Shown: positions 1-11,847 of the stretch, piece after piece | Position numbering within the stretch: the first letter of the stretch is position 1 | How the letters are laid out: each line of letters begins with the position of its first letter | Notes under the pieces: generated by a model | What the model was told of the DNA's origin: nothing | Database searches by the model: none | The model's input: only the letters and a program-made list of their open reading frames with translations | From: Sphaerolaimus hirsutus | Lineage: Eukaryota; Nematoda; Chromadorea; Monhysterida; Sphaerolaimidae | NCBI GenBank assembly: GCA_964036195.1 | Contig: OZ038457.1 | Location: 2,269,180 to 2,333,179, forward strand | Direction of reading: 5' to 3' | Length of the DNA: 64,000 bases | Translations under genes and position numbers: made by a program

Positions 1-333
1 GACAGGGGGTTGAAAATATCTCCTCCGGAGGGATGGATAGCGGTTCTGTTTTGGGGTGTTGGGGGGTCGCGGGAGTTCAAAAAATAGAATTTTTCAAAGT
101 GCAAAACGCAGAAAAGGCTAAAAAGGGCTAAATTGCTTTAAAAAATAGGCAATGAAATACGCGAACTAGTGACTGTGAGGGTAAAATTGTTCATTTATCG
201 CATAGCTGGGCGATTTGGGGAGTAACCCCCCCCCCCCCCCCCCGATGGGAAACCCCATTCTGTGTTAGGCAAATAGATTTTATTGTCCTTTACTTCATTG
301 TACAGCCAGACCTGAACCTTAACACATTGCGAT

Positions 334-771
334 TAGGGTTCAAACGGGATTGACCTTTCGGGTTCGGGATCAGGATCGGGATTGGTTTTTTGAGATTTCG
401 GGATCGGGATCGGGATTGGCCGGGATTGGGGTCACGGGATCGGGATTGGCATTTTTTCGGGATCGGGATTGGGGTCTTGGGATAGAGTATTTGGCCAATG
501 TTCTGGCATTCAGTTGTTCATCATGGTCTCAAAACACTGTTCGATGCCAGACAGGTGGCATAAAATGAACGCTGGGGGTTTGCGTTCACATTTTAGCATG
601 CAAAAACGTCATTTTCTCACTTATGATAATTTCCACTAATTTTTCCGGGATCGGGATCCCGGACTATGGAGTTTCTCGGGATTGGGATTTGAAAATTTCT
701 GGGATCGGGACTGCTAAATCCCGGAATTTCACGGGATCCGGGATCGGGATCGGGATCCCGTTTGAACCCTA
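334..771. mobile_element. hAT-like MITE, GGGATC-motif family, copy 1
   Basis: Ends TAGGGTTCAAACGGGAT and its inverse, flanked by an exact 8-bp duplication ATTGCGAT (326-333 and 772-779). The interior is a degenerate array of GGGATCGGGATTGG near both ends around a short unique core. The YAGGG terminus plus an 8-bp duplication is the hAT superfamily signature. No transposase frame is present. Confidence 0.92.
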
Positions 772-975
772 ATTGCGATCTACATCAAAAAGCAAGACTT
801 CAAATGAGAATTCACGCTTCAAAGAACCTATGTCGAATTAATATCAAAATCCTAAAAATAAATATAGTACTGGTTCATATTTATAAAGCAAAAATGGAAA
901 AGAAGTAATTAGTTTATAAATAAATAATTCTAGAATCGAAAGTTAATGGAAAATAAACCACGGGTTAAATTGAAA

Positions 976-1224
976 TACCGTATTTCCTCGAAATACCCCC
1001 TTCCCTCAAAATGGGCACTATGAATTTGTGGTCCGGGAAATGCATAACAGACGTTCAAAACACTTACTGTGTTACGTTAGAACATCGTTTATACCATCCA
1101 CATCCTTATATAAGGCTGTAAAAACTTATAAATGGTGGTTATTGTTGCATTTTTCACGTTTTTCCCTCAAAACTTTCACTCTGAAAAAATAAACCCCCTG
1201 GGGGTATTTCGAGGAAATACGGTA
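976..1224. mobile_element. TA-flanked MITE, CCGTATTTCCTCG family, copy 1
   Basis: Begins TA-CCGTATTTCCTCGAAATACC and ends with its inverse, followed by TA. At 245 bp it is shorter than the full-length ~450-bp relatives. It shares the 'gtttatttttcagagtg'-like module next to the right end. Confidence 0.85.
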
Positions 1225-1676
1225 CTTTGCATTTATTGACAGGCGCTATGCTGCCTCATAAAATTTATTTATAAGAAGTGACATTCAGTGTTATAAATAT
1301 CTATTCTATGCAAAAATGCACTTTTTTATAGGTTATGAGTAGTGATGTAAAGGCACCGGGGCACCGGTGCCCCGGTGCTGGGCACCGAAGGACACCAGCA
1401 CCGGTGCTGGTGCGGTGCCATTGCAATCTTCAGGGGTCCCATGCCGGTGCCGGTGCCATTTTTTTCAGAATAGCACCGGTGCCGGTGCGGTGCGGTGCCA
1501 TTTTTTTGCCGGTGCCAAAGGTGCTAGCACCAGGGCCAAAGTAAAAGGTACTGGGAAAGGTACCAGCCAAGGCTTCATGTACTGTGCAATTTTGTCCATA
1601 GTATGTGCTTATTCATATTTCAAAAAACAGCGATATATTTACCCAACCTTTTTGCCTATTTTGTAAACCTCCCATC

Positions 1677-2026
1677 CAGGGTTGGTTTTAGTAAAATTCT
1701 TTTTACTAAAATTGTATAAAAATTGTATGAAAATTGTATTTTATTTTTATTTTATTCTTCAATTCTCCATTTTATTTTTATTTTATTCTTCAATTTTCCA
1801 TTTTATTTTTTATTTATTTTATTTTTTATTCTAGTTTGTGACCAGAATTGGTTTTTGTAAAATTCTTTTTACTAAAATTGTAGTAAAATTGTATAAAAAT
1901 TGTATTTTATTTTTATTTTATTCTTCAATTTTATATTTTATTTTTATTTTATTTTTCAATTTTCCATTTTATTTTTATTTTATTTTTATTTTATTTTTAT
2001 TTTTTTCTGAGATTTTGCCAACCCTG
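1677..2026. mobile_element. hAT-like MITE, CAGGGTTGG / ATTTTATTTTT family, copy 1
   Basis: Ends CAGGGTTGGTTTTAGTAAA and TTTGCCAACCCTG with an 8-bp duplication CTCCCATC on both sides (1669-1676, 2027-2034). The interior is TTTTATTTTTATTTTATTC repeats. Nested in the 1340-3100 element. Confidence 0.9.
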
Positions 2027-2260
2027 CTCCCATCAAATAAATATACCTACTGTGAAATCCATTATACCCGATACGTGATCTGATGAGCGAATCTAAAATT
2101 TTGTTGAATTTTGAATTATTTTTATATATTATATTTATCTTACTTGTTTGTTCAAACTTTGTTGTCAGTTTACGACAGCGATCGTTCCATTCTCTGTACA
2201 GCAACGACTCCGATCAGTAGACAAAAGTGGCAATGGACTAAATTAAAAATCTATTATTAA

Positions 2261-2716
2261 TACCGTATTTCCTCGAAATACCCCCCAGGGGGTGATTGTT
2301 TCATAGTGGTCCCGAGAGGGGGGGGTCAAACGAGGGGGGGGTATTTCGAGGGGGGGGGTTATTATTTCACAAGAAAATTTTTGAAAACCAAGTACGAATT
2401 TGTCGTCTGAAACGTACGCAGACGTCGAAAAATGCAACAAAAACCGCCATTTATAAGGTTCTGTAGACTAATATTAGTATGTAGATGGTATGTACACTGT
2501 TCTAACGTGATTCCGACATTGTTGTAACGTGTGTTCTGCACTACGCAGAACACAAACTGCCATATTTGTGATGTACGTTCTCTTTACACTCAATTTGGGG
2601 GGGGGGGTATTTCGAGGGGGGGGGTGATTGTTTCATAGGGGTCTCGAGAAGGGGGGGGGGTCAAACGAGGGGGGGGGGGGTATTTCGAGTGGGGGGTATT
2701 TCGAGGAAATACGGTA
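2261..2716. mobile_element. TA-flanked MITE, CCGTATTTCCTCG family, full-length copy
   Basis: TA-CCGTATTTCCTCGAAATACC to the inverse plus TA, ~452 bp. The core contains the block 'aaacgtacgcagacgtcg', shared with copies at 35257, 41414, 46125, 50354 and 59412. Short GGGGGTATTTCGAGG units are reiterated inside both ends. Nested in the GGTGCC hAT element. Confidence 0.9.
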
Positions 2717-3375
2717 TTGAATTAAATATTTTATCTTTCATTTGTAATCATTGTAATTGCTTCATAAAAGTGATTGCCACATCATTCTGATCATTTTAAG
2801 TGCTCAACCATCAAAATCGGTTGAAAATTCATGGAAATATGCACTTCCAAAGGTGAGACCACTGAGAAACTGCCCGATATTTACTTCAGAAATTCCAGCC
2901 CGGTGCGGTGCCTTTCGGTGCTAGCACCGGCAACCCGCCGGTGCCCTTCGGTGCCGGTGCCATTTTTTCCAAAAGGCACCGGTGCCGGTGCGGTGCGGTG
3001 CCATTTTCTGGCCGGTGCCCCAGGGTGCCAGGTGCCCTTTGCATGCGTTGGCAAAGGTGCCGGTGCGGTGCCATTTTTCCCGGTGCCTTTAACATCACTA
3101 GTTATGAGCTTGTTTCACGTCTGGTTTAAGGCATTTGTAGTCGACTTTTTAAGCGTGAAGGCAGGAATATATAAACTATTTACATATTCCACATTTTTTA
3201 AAGAGTTTCATCGATCACACTCGAGTATTTAATCTGAATATATCAAACGGGTTCAAAAAGCATGAAATACACGTAAAGTTCGAACCGTACAGTACTGTGT
3301 ATTGCATTTTTGTTGTTTCATAGGGTTCTGATTAACAATGTATAGTCTAGCGACTGTGACGAGTACCAAATGAAA

Positions 3376-3656
3376 TCTACCATATTCGATCTGATTAAAA
3401 ATGCAGCAAAACTTTTCCCTGACAAATTAGGTACATCGCTTTCACTATCGGCAGATTCCGGCAAAAAAAATTTCACGTGACTTTATTCGTGAAAATACCG
3501 TAAAATCATTATTTATGTAAAACCTACCATAATTTAATGAATAAAGTCTTGTGATAAATTTCGTAATAAATTATTCCATAGTAAAAACGAAATATTGCGA
3601 TGAAAAAACGGTATAATTTTTGGTTCATTATTCAGATGGGTTATGGTAGGTTTTTA
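3376..3656. mobile_element. Two adjacent MITE-like inverted-repeat units (GATGAATAAA type)
   Basis: First unit about 3376-3506: 'taccatattcgat' facing 'ttcgtgaaaataccgta'. Second unit 3523-3650: CCTACCATAATTTAATGAAT facing TTATGGTAGG. The second unit recurs at 36414-36543 with the same right-hand flank, ending in the motif GTCCGCCG(C/A)GTATAC, so the two loci are copies of a larger repeat. Confidence 0.6.
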
Positions 3657-4173
3657 TACTAAGTGTGATGTCCGCCGCGTATACCAGTTTATCGATGCAA
3701 AATGAACCTACAAAACACCAGACGTAAAAAGGGCAAAAATGCGCAAAAGAATACACACTTCAAAAAAAGATAAACTAGTCTCTGAAAATAAATAAAAATC
3801 CTGATAAGACGAGTTGCGGTTATTTTCCTTGAAAACTGTAATACTTTGCGTCCCAGAGTGGTTTTGGGTTGATAAAAAAATATTTGAAAACGTGCATGGG
3901 AAGCGGACAATAAGCCGCCCACATTCACATATTTAGAAATGAATGAACTTTGCAAATATGCAATGGGGGGGGGCGGGGTCAGGGGCCAATTTCAAAAATG
4001 GTAAATATATTTTTGGCAGTAAACGATACTTCTCTAAACTATTCTGCGGAATGAAAACAAACCCAAGGGTCCCGGGGAGCCAGTCCCAATGGGAGGCAGC
4101 CCCCCTGCACGAAATCGACCAGCTATATATATGTTCTGGAGGCCCGCTCATCTATCCATCTATCCTGATGTAA

Positions 4174-5370
4174 AATACATACACCCATGTTTACATGAGT
4201 TCGGACACTTAGAAAAGTTTTATGAAAAACTTTATTCTGCCAGAACTATATAACTCAGAAGATTTTGGCCAGTACCAAAATAAAGCCCAAACATTTGTCT
4301 ACAAAAGCCATGGGACACCCCCCAGTATAATGCCATGTGGGGCTGCATAAGTGGTCTACACATTTTTTTTTTACAAAATTTTGTTGCTAACTTGGGTTCG
4401 GACACTTACTTTATGCAGCAATGAAGCTCTCTTTCAAGGCCAGATTTTGACTTGGAAGACAGATATAAGCTCTGGCTAGTTGTCCGAGTCCAATTCCTTT
4501 AAAAAATCAGATGAGGGTAGACTTTTATTACCTCATGCTTCTTGATACTTGTTGGGTGTGTTGACAATCATTTTCCTCAGTTCCCCACAAATGTGCATCA
4601 CTCAAGCACAGTTGGCATGCGATTTTAAGCATTCAGCAGTGGGTAGGGCACTGGGAACCACCAGGACAGTTAGAGGAGGTTGTGGGGAATTTTTTATTCT
4701 CACCCCCATTCCAGGAAAAATCCCAAACTCTAGACGCTTAAGGACAAAAATGCAAAATTCAAAAAATGCAAAATTTTATAGTAAAAAGGTAAGATAAACA
4801 TAATAATTTTTTTGAACTTAAATGCCTCCAGTTTGGGGAGGTTCCCTTGTATGGGGGTGTGTATAAAAGATTCGCCACAACCCCCTCTAACTGTCCTGCT
4901 TGTTTTCAGTACCCTATACAATGCTGAATGCCCAAAATCGTGTTCGAATTGTGCTTGAGTGATGCACATTTGGGGGAAACTGAGGAAAATGATTGTCAAC
5001 CCACCCATCAAGAAGCGTGAGGTAAAAAAGTATATCCTAATCTGATTTTTAAAAGGAATTGGACTCTGGCAACTAGCCAGAGCTGATTTCTGTCTTCCAA
5101 GTCAAAATCCGGCCTTAAAAGACAGATTTCTTGCTGCATAAATGAAGTGTCCGAACCAAAGTTGGCAACAAAATTTTGTATATAAAAATGTGTGGGCCGC
5201 TTATGTGGCCCACATGGCGTTATACTGGGGGTGTGGCTTTTCTAGACAAATGTTTGGGCTTTATTTGGGTACTGGCCAAAATCTTCTGAGTTATATAGTT
5301 CCGGCGGAATAAAGTTTTTTATAAAAATGTTGTAAGTGTCCGAACTCATATGAACATGGGTGTATTTGAC
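4174..5370. repeat. 1.2-kb foldback (long inverted repeat)
   Basis: The left arm from ~4174 and the right arm ending ~5370 are reverse complements over roughly 560-590 bp each, with visible divergence. Markers: TGAGTTCGGACACTT at 4196 against AAGTGTCCGAACTCA at 5334, and 'gacaatcattttcctcag' against 'ctgaggaaaatgattgtc'. The axis is near 4760. It sits inside a CTATC-type hAT element. Both arms hold matching ORFs because of the symmetry, so these are not genes. Confidence 0.85.
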
Positions 5371-6395
5371 TACTATCCCCTGAATACCCCCCACCCCCGT
5401 TCACTCAGCGGTCTATTTATGTGAAGCAAATTTTGACCTATTTTCCCCACACTTTCGCTCCATTTTGCCAATTTTCACCTTCAAAAAAACTATTTTACCC
5501 TATATACGGTTTTTCCCGATTTTAGCTTTTTCTAACCAATTTTGTAGGATTTTTTCTGGGATTCTTGATTCTATTCCTCGAAAAAGCTTACCTAGATTTA
5601 TATTGAGCCAGCCCCCGCGAGCCTCCCAATTTCCAAACCCGCCACCCCAATAAAACAACAAAAATTATAGCTCTAGAACCCCCCCCCCCCACCCCGAATG
5701 AAAAAGTTTAAAATCAGAGCATTTGTCATCCTTAGCGAATGTAAAAGCGAAAGTAAAATGCGAACGACAACCATATTTGTGGTTTAAAAAAAAACAATTG
5801 AAAAAAATGTTTTTCTTTAACAACCGGAGTCACTGAAAACAAAAACTTCCTTCAACATAAATATTTATTTTCACAAATTCTAAACATCTGGATGGAGATT
5901 TATAGATGACAGATTTTCAAGTTCAGGTCGTAAAACATCTCTATGTTTTGAGTGGTTTTATATATACCTTATAAGGTTATAGAAAGGTTCTCTAGAATCA
6001 CTTTTTGTCAACGTTAAAGCTTTTATACTGGCATTTTGCATGGCATAAATCGAAATACGTACACAAACTTACGAGTCAAAATAATTCATACTAGTAATTC
6101 ATTTATTCAACTGAGAGCACACTTTACATTGAAACTCTACCATATACCCTCTGAAAAACCGTATTTATATTAGTCGCATCATATTACATCCTTCGGGGGG
6201 GGGGGGGTTGGGAATGTTACCAAATTTTTTCAGCTATCCCTCCGGATTTGCTATCAATCCAACCCCCCGGATGATCAAAATCAGGGATACCCCTGCATTG
6301 CTCACACCGTGTGCGAATGAAGTGCGGAATTTACCGCGTGATTTAATTCATCAAAATACGGTAACATTCTCTGCAAAGCGACCGTTCGATCAATA

Positions 6396-6662
6396 TACCG
6401 TATTTCCTCGAAATACCCCCAGGGGGTTATTTTTTCAGAGTGAAAATTTTGAGAGAAAAACTTGAAAAATGCAACAATAACCACCATTTATAAGTTTTTA
6501 CAGCCTTATATAAGGATGTAGATGGTATAAACGATGTTCAAAAATACCACAGTAAGTGTTTTGAACGTCTGTTATGCATTTCCCGGACCACAAATTCAAA
6601 GTGCCCATTTTGAGGGGGGGGTATTTCGAGGGGGGGGGGGGTTATTTCGAGGAAATACGGTA
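6396..6662. mobile_element. TA-flanked MITE, CCGTATTTCCTCG family
   Basis: TA-CCGTATTTCCTCGAAATACC with inverse end and TA, 263 bp. It is the same short sub-type as 978-1222, sharing the block 'ccaccatttataag' in the other orientation. Just upstream, 6341-6373 carries the end of a GATGAATAAA-type MITE (inverse 'ttcatcaaaatacggta'). Confidence 0.88.
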
Positions 6663-6893
6663 AGTACGTATTTACATACAGATAAGCAGTGTGCTTTCCA
6701 CCGAGTAAACATTCCATTCCTGAAAATTCCGGTCGCATTGACCCATTATGGAAATGGAATTTCACTGCTCAAAGTGTAATGTTTCAAGCTAAAACTGGCA
6801 AAAAGCGATTTTTCGCGATACCATGACCTATTTTTAGAATTCACTTTTGTACTTGGACTGAATAAAATGGTCTAAAAATAAATGGAGTGTTAC

Positions 6894-7015
6894 CGTATTT
6901 CGATGAATAAAACCATGAGAAAAATGTGCATCAAACTGAGCTATGGTGAGAGCAATATCAAGAGAGAATTTAGAAAACAAAATTAGTCAGATGTTCTATG
7001 GTAAATTACATTGTA
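6894..7015. mobile_element. MITE, CCGTATTTYGATGAATAAA family
   Basis: Starts 'taccgtatttcgatgaataaaa' and ends near 'ctatggtaaatt'. Related single units at 13536-13670, 16415-16532 and 21812-21935 share the TA-CCGTA terminus followed by the GATGAATA module. Confidence 0.55.
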
Positions 7016-7965
7016 AAGGGTGCAGTCACTGGGTTGGGATATATATTCATTTTAAAATAAGGACATTATCTGTTCAAATTTATTTACAGATAAATTTGAA
7101 TTTTCAATACACATAGTTGTTATTGATTTTTGATGTGTTTCTTTACGGGTAAATTACTTTTTTTGGTAAATTTTTAAGGGGGTAAAACATGTAGGCAGAA
7201 TAACTATACATGCAAGCACCATATATTATTCTGCCACAAAAACACACTGTAAAAGGTATTTATACAAAAATTGTACTTGAATGACATTTATGAAATTTTT
7301 TTTCTGTTTTATACAATGCTATACTTCAATTTCCGACCACTTGTATACCCTTATCTTCAGATTTTTTCAGCGTAATGTGGTCCCATTACAAATGGATGGA
7401 TGCACCCAGTTCAAATGTGCATTCATTTTGATGGAAGTTGATTTTCGGAAATTACACTATTTACTAAGGCGAACTCACAAGAAAAAAAATGTGCAAAATA
7501 CAGCGAGGGATATAAGAAACTTGAAAGTTTAAACTCAAAATGTCGCTTGAATGAACTCGAGTGACTTATTACAATAGAAAGCTACAGAAATAGACGGTTC
7601 AATTAAATGCGCAAATTTTACCTAACTAGCGCGGTGTGAAATCAGTTGGCACCGATCCAAAGAAAAAGAAATGTAACTTAAATAGTTTTACTTCGCTTAA
7701 AAATATCGGAAAAATAAAGTTAATCATGAAACAAACGGTATCGGTTCAAGGAAATTCGAATTTTAGACATTTTTAAGTATTCAAATAAAATCGGTCAAAA
7801 ATCATATAGAAACAGCGAATAAGTCACCCGAATGTATAACTATTTACCTAGTTTTAATCTACCCACGCACACGCACACAACCTAAACCTCAAAACCGTAA
7901 AAATAATCACATAAATAAGCCCGTAATCACAAGCGACAGCGCAACTAAAACTTAATCACCCAACC

Positions 7966-8565
7966 CAGGGGTCTCCAATGGGGGGGGGGCTGGGGGAAGG
8001 TAGCCCTCCCCCAAATCGCCCAGCTATTTGTCTATCTATCTATCTATCTATCTATCTACCCCATTATCCCATGCAGGTGTCTTCTAAGTTTTGACCCTAC
8101 GGGGGTTAAATAGATAGCAAATCGCTCCTCTGGAGGGATAGATAGCTGAAAAAATTTGGGTGGGGGTTAGGGGGGGGGGGGGGGGTCGCGGGGGTTCAAT
8201 TTATAGGCATTGGAGGAAGAAAAGGGCGAAAAATCGCTAAAATTAGGTTAAAAAAAATAGCTTAAAATGGGTATATAAAAACATATAGTACGAAAAATAG
8301 CTGAAAATAGGCAGTTAAACACATGAAGTCATGAACTAGTGATATTGGGGGTGAAAATCCATAAAAGGTATGAAAAATAGCGATTTTGACCGGCAATTGG
8401 GGTATAGTTTCTTAAAAATTGTTCCAGATAGGTAGATAGCTGGCCGATTTGGTGGGGGGAGGGGTTTAGGGGATAGTAGCCAAAAATTTTGCCTCCGGGA
8501 TAGATAGATAGCTGGGCGGTTTGGGGGGTAACCCCCTCTCCCAACCCCCCCTTTCCTACCCCTGA
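7966..8565. mobile_element. CAGGGGTCTCC / CTATC hAT-like family, composite of two copies
   Basis: A left end CAGGGGTCTCCAATGGGG at 7966 is followed by 'ccccaaatcgcccagctat' and a (TATC)n tract at 8032-8058. A second, reversed copy runs from ~8085 to 'tcctacccctg' at 8565. The family is marked by GCTATCTATC blocks next to runs of C or G. Confidence 0.65.
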
Positions 8566-8596
8566 TCCCATGGTTCTGGCAAATATCGATCTACAC

Positions 8597-9378
8597 TAGG
8601 GTTGGGACGATATGACTTTTCGATATCGATATTCGATATTCGATATTTTTTTCTGAAACTCGATATTCGATATCGATACGATATGGACCCTCGATATCGA
8701 TATTCGATATTCGATATTAAAAAATGCTCGATATTCGATATCGATATTTCGATATTTTCGATATTTCGATATCTTGCTTTTGGTATAGCAGAGCATATCT
8801 CATTTGGCATATTGCATTTCCATTTGATCACAAACCCAACTGATCATCTCTACTGAAAAGTAGATGATACAAATTTAAATGGCACACAATAATCAAAATG
8901 AGAAAATGATTTAAAAATGTGACAGATGTGGTAAGGAAAAGGTGCCAGCCCCATTTATAGGTGCCATGCCATGGTGCCATTGATGTGAATGGTTGATGTG
9001 AAGTGTTTCCATGGTGTAAGTAGTTAATCAACATACATATACTCTTATGTGGACATCTGAGAGAGCATTTGCACAAGATTTGATGCTGCCGCAAGTGCTG
9101 AAACAAAAATACCTGTCATGTGGGAACAAAGTGCGCGCTTGCGCGCAAAATTTGTTAAAATTGCTTATGAAATCGCCTTCTAATAGTGCCATTCCTGGCT
9201 TATTTGAAGTCAGCCCCAGGGAGTATAGAATATCGAAAATATCGAAAAAATGGTCGATATTCGATATCGATATTCGATATTTTTTCAAAATTTTCGATAT
9301 CGATATTCGATATTCGATATGAAAAAATAGTCGATATCCGATATTCGATATTCGATACGATATATCGTCCCAACCCTA
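8597..9378. mobile_element. hAT-like MITE, CGATATT-motif family, copy 1
   Basis: Ends TAGGGTTGGGACGATAT and inverse ATATCGTCCCAACCCTA. 8-bp duplication ATCTACAC at 8589-8596 and 9379-9386. Both subterminal regions are CGATATTCGATATCGATATT arrays around a ~450-bp unique core without a credible ORF. Inserted into a CTATC-type element. Confidence 0.93.
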
Positions 9379-9754
9379 ATCTACACGGCACGATTTTCAC
9401 CAATTTTCACTCAAAACGCCAACTTTCTCAGACATTTTGCCGCTTTTCACCTTCAAAATAACAATTTTTGGCTAAAATTATGTAGGCAAGTATTTTAGCT
9501 AGGTACTTTAACTTAACCCAACCCAAGTACCCCCTACCCAACCAAAGTACACGCGGCGAGGTATATGTACATTCCACGTGGCAGCTATCAATATCCTTCA
9601 GGCACTGATAACTCAAATTCACCTAGGCAAGCGCGACTGCAGCGGCGGCAGCAAAGGGACGCGGCGGCAGCGCGCCGCTCCACTTTCACACAGCGGCGCG
9701 GCCGCGCGGCGCATCGATCGGTGCGCACCCACCCCCCCCCCCCCCCCCAACTGA

Positions 9755-9850
9755 CTGCTAGCGTTGGGAAGGGGACCCGGATTGAAACCCGGAACCCGGA
9801 ATGAGGGGGTGGGTACAGGTGATTTTGTGGCCATTAGGCTACACTAGTTC
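9755..9850 (-). repeat. tRNA-like (SINE-like) segment
   Basis: On the minus strand a box-A-like TAGCCTAATGG (about 9840) is followed ~45 nt later by a box-B-like GGGTTTCAATCC (about 9790). The B box deviates from the tRNA consensus and no full cloverleaf folds, so a tRNA gene is unlikely. A tRNA-derived SINE head or chance are the alternatives. Confidence 0.25.
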
Positions 9851-9859
9851 TCAGTGTTA

Positions 9860-11840
9860 CAGCAGTGTCAGCGTTAAGTATTGTAACACGTGTAGGTAAG
9901 TCAAGCGATAAGTGAGCTTTAAAATTTCTCAAATTTAAATGAAATGAAACTTCAAAAATTCAATTATAAGACCATAGATATCTTTACATGCTCGTTATAA
10001 CTTCAGCCACCACAAGTCACTTTCTTTCTCGCTTGTCAACTTGCAAAATTATACTTAAGCGTATCCAAATCTGACGTCAAATAGAAAAAAAAATCCACGG
10101 CACGGCCACGGTTTGAAACCCGGTCCAGATTACATTTGCATCGCTACCAGCGGCAGCAAGGAACCAGGGGCGGGCGGCAACAAGCTCACGCTGGACTTTC
10201 AAAGCTATAGCCACACGTATATCTGTACAGGCGCACCCGCCCCAGGGGGGGGGGGAGGAAATGACAAGGCATATGCGCAGCCGCGCTGTACTTGGTTAAT
10301 GGTGGGATGAAAAGTGTGCTTGGTTTGTGCTGCAATTATTCGGCCTTCATTTGGCTGTTTTGTGCAGAATGACAAAAATGCGAAATGTGGCAATTTTTTG
10401 TCATAACTGGTTAATACCGCAACCTTGTTTCAACAAAAATGCTGAATACTGCAATTTTTCATGCAAAATTTTCAGTCATTTAAGTTAAAGTGATACTAAA
10501 ACCCGTACCTAATCATAGAAGACATGTTTTCCATCAAAATAGTGACAACAAATACTTCCTTCTCAGTGGATCATCGCTGGAATAAGTGGTTTTGTGCCCA
10601 GTGGAAAATGCTTGGGCAATTTTCACCATATATCCATATATCCAGTCCTATCTTCTTATTTAGCTAAAGTTTTCAAAAAATGGCAAAACAATTGGGGTAT
10701 TTACCAAATTGATAATTAGAACAAATAAATAAATGTCAGCACGTTGTTCAATCAATGTATTTTCATTTATTTACATTCATAAAGGCATGCACATATATAT
10801 TAGTTCAAAAGAATTTACCATCAATCTAACCAATGTAAAAATAGACATAGCCTGCCATGCATACCATGAAAAATTGCACTGTTTTGCTGAAAAAATTTGT
10901 GTTCAGTAGCCAATAACTGAAATTCCATTGACAAGCCTGGAAGTCAACTGTGGTTTGTTCAACATGCCGTGTCACATACTGGTCTGGTCTGAGCAGAGTT
11001 TAGATGGTATATCACCCCCATTTGAGCAAATGACATAAATGACATATCAGATGGTAGATCACTGAATATTGATTATCAACCACTGTTACATAGCAGGTTT
11101 ACATCAGAATTCAGAAGGTCATACACAATTTATGCATGAACCCCATTGATAAATTTGTTTGGGAAAAACAGTTCAAGTTTGATAATAGATTACTATCATC
11201 TCAAACAACTAACTTGATAAAAAGACTGATGAAGGAATAAATTGTTTGTTTAAAAAACATTTCTCTGCACATGTAATCATTTATGTTTAGAATGTTCCAA
11301 AAGGTAGCATTCAGCATAAGTGTCACTAAAACCCTCTGCCTATGGAGGTGCATTCCAGCTTGTCAAAATAAAAAACTCAAACCAGAATAAAAAAATATTT
11401 TTAAAAAAACTCAACAATGGTGTTTAAAAAAATGTTGTAAATTCTACCTTCCACATCAATGTCAAATGAAACCACCAAAAAATTAACATATGCTGATGGA
11501 TGGGTTCTAATGAGCCCCACACCCACATAAAGCCCACACCCCCCTGTTTACTTCTGGAACAGACTGCCTAAATACTTAAATACAAACTTAAATGAAGGCA
11601 GCACAGCAGGACACTAACACATAAATATGTATGTAGGCAGTGCAGCACAAGCTTATTAGCACTGTCAGGGACATGCCGCATGGAAATGCATCTAAAATCT
11701 CTTTCATTTTAAATATGTACATACACTTGTAAATGCAGGAGGAAGTTTACAACAGGGAAGTTGCACTAGTTAATGAATAAAATAAGCTGAGTTTATTATT
11801 ACGGCTCACATCCTAATCAGTAAATCAGCTGGTCAACAAG
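9860..11840. other. Featureless AT-rich DNA
   Basis: No gene, long repeat or inverted-repeat end recognised. A CCCGCCCCAGGGG G-run tract lies near 10230-10260. The remainder is low-GC unique-looking sequence with only short chance frames. Confidence 0.5.
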
Positions 11841-11847
11841 ACTCCTT

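Larger units (their letters stand above)
1340..3100. mobile_element. hAT-like element, GGTGCC-motif family, with nested insertions
   Basis: The left end TAGTGATGTAAAGGCACCGG starts right after GTTATGAG (1332-1339), and the inverse right end finishes just before GTTATGAG (3101-3108). The two GGTGCC-rich blocks (1352-1567 and 2895-3095) are therefore the subterminal regions of a single element, not two repeats. It contains a CAGGGTTGG element (1677-2026) and a TA-flanked MITE (2263-2714). Confidence 0.88.

Noticed and set aside
1-240. Telomeric or centromeric satellite suggested by G/C runs and GGGATC arrays
   Set aside because: The G runs belong to CTATC-type hAT ends, and the arrays are bounded by transposon termini with target duplications.
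350-568. Frames of GSGSGLAGIG type in GGGATC arrays (also 14376-14702, 20066-20577)
   Set aside because: The period-6 repeat lacks stops by chance; all lie within MITE ends.
8597-9378. CRISPR-like impression from regularly repeated short units
   Set aside because: There are no fixed-length spacers or constant repeat, the units are degenerate and contiguous, and the sequence is eukaryotic with 8-bp target duplications.
9755-9850. Functional tRNA gene
   Set aside because: The box A match is good, but the box B region deviates and the acceptor and T stems do not pair.
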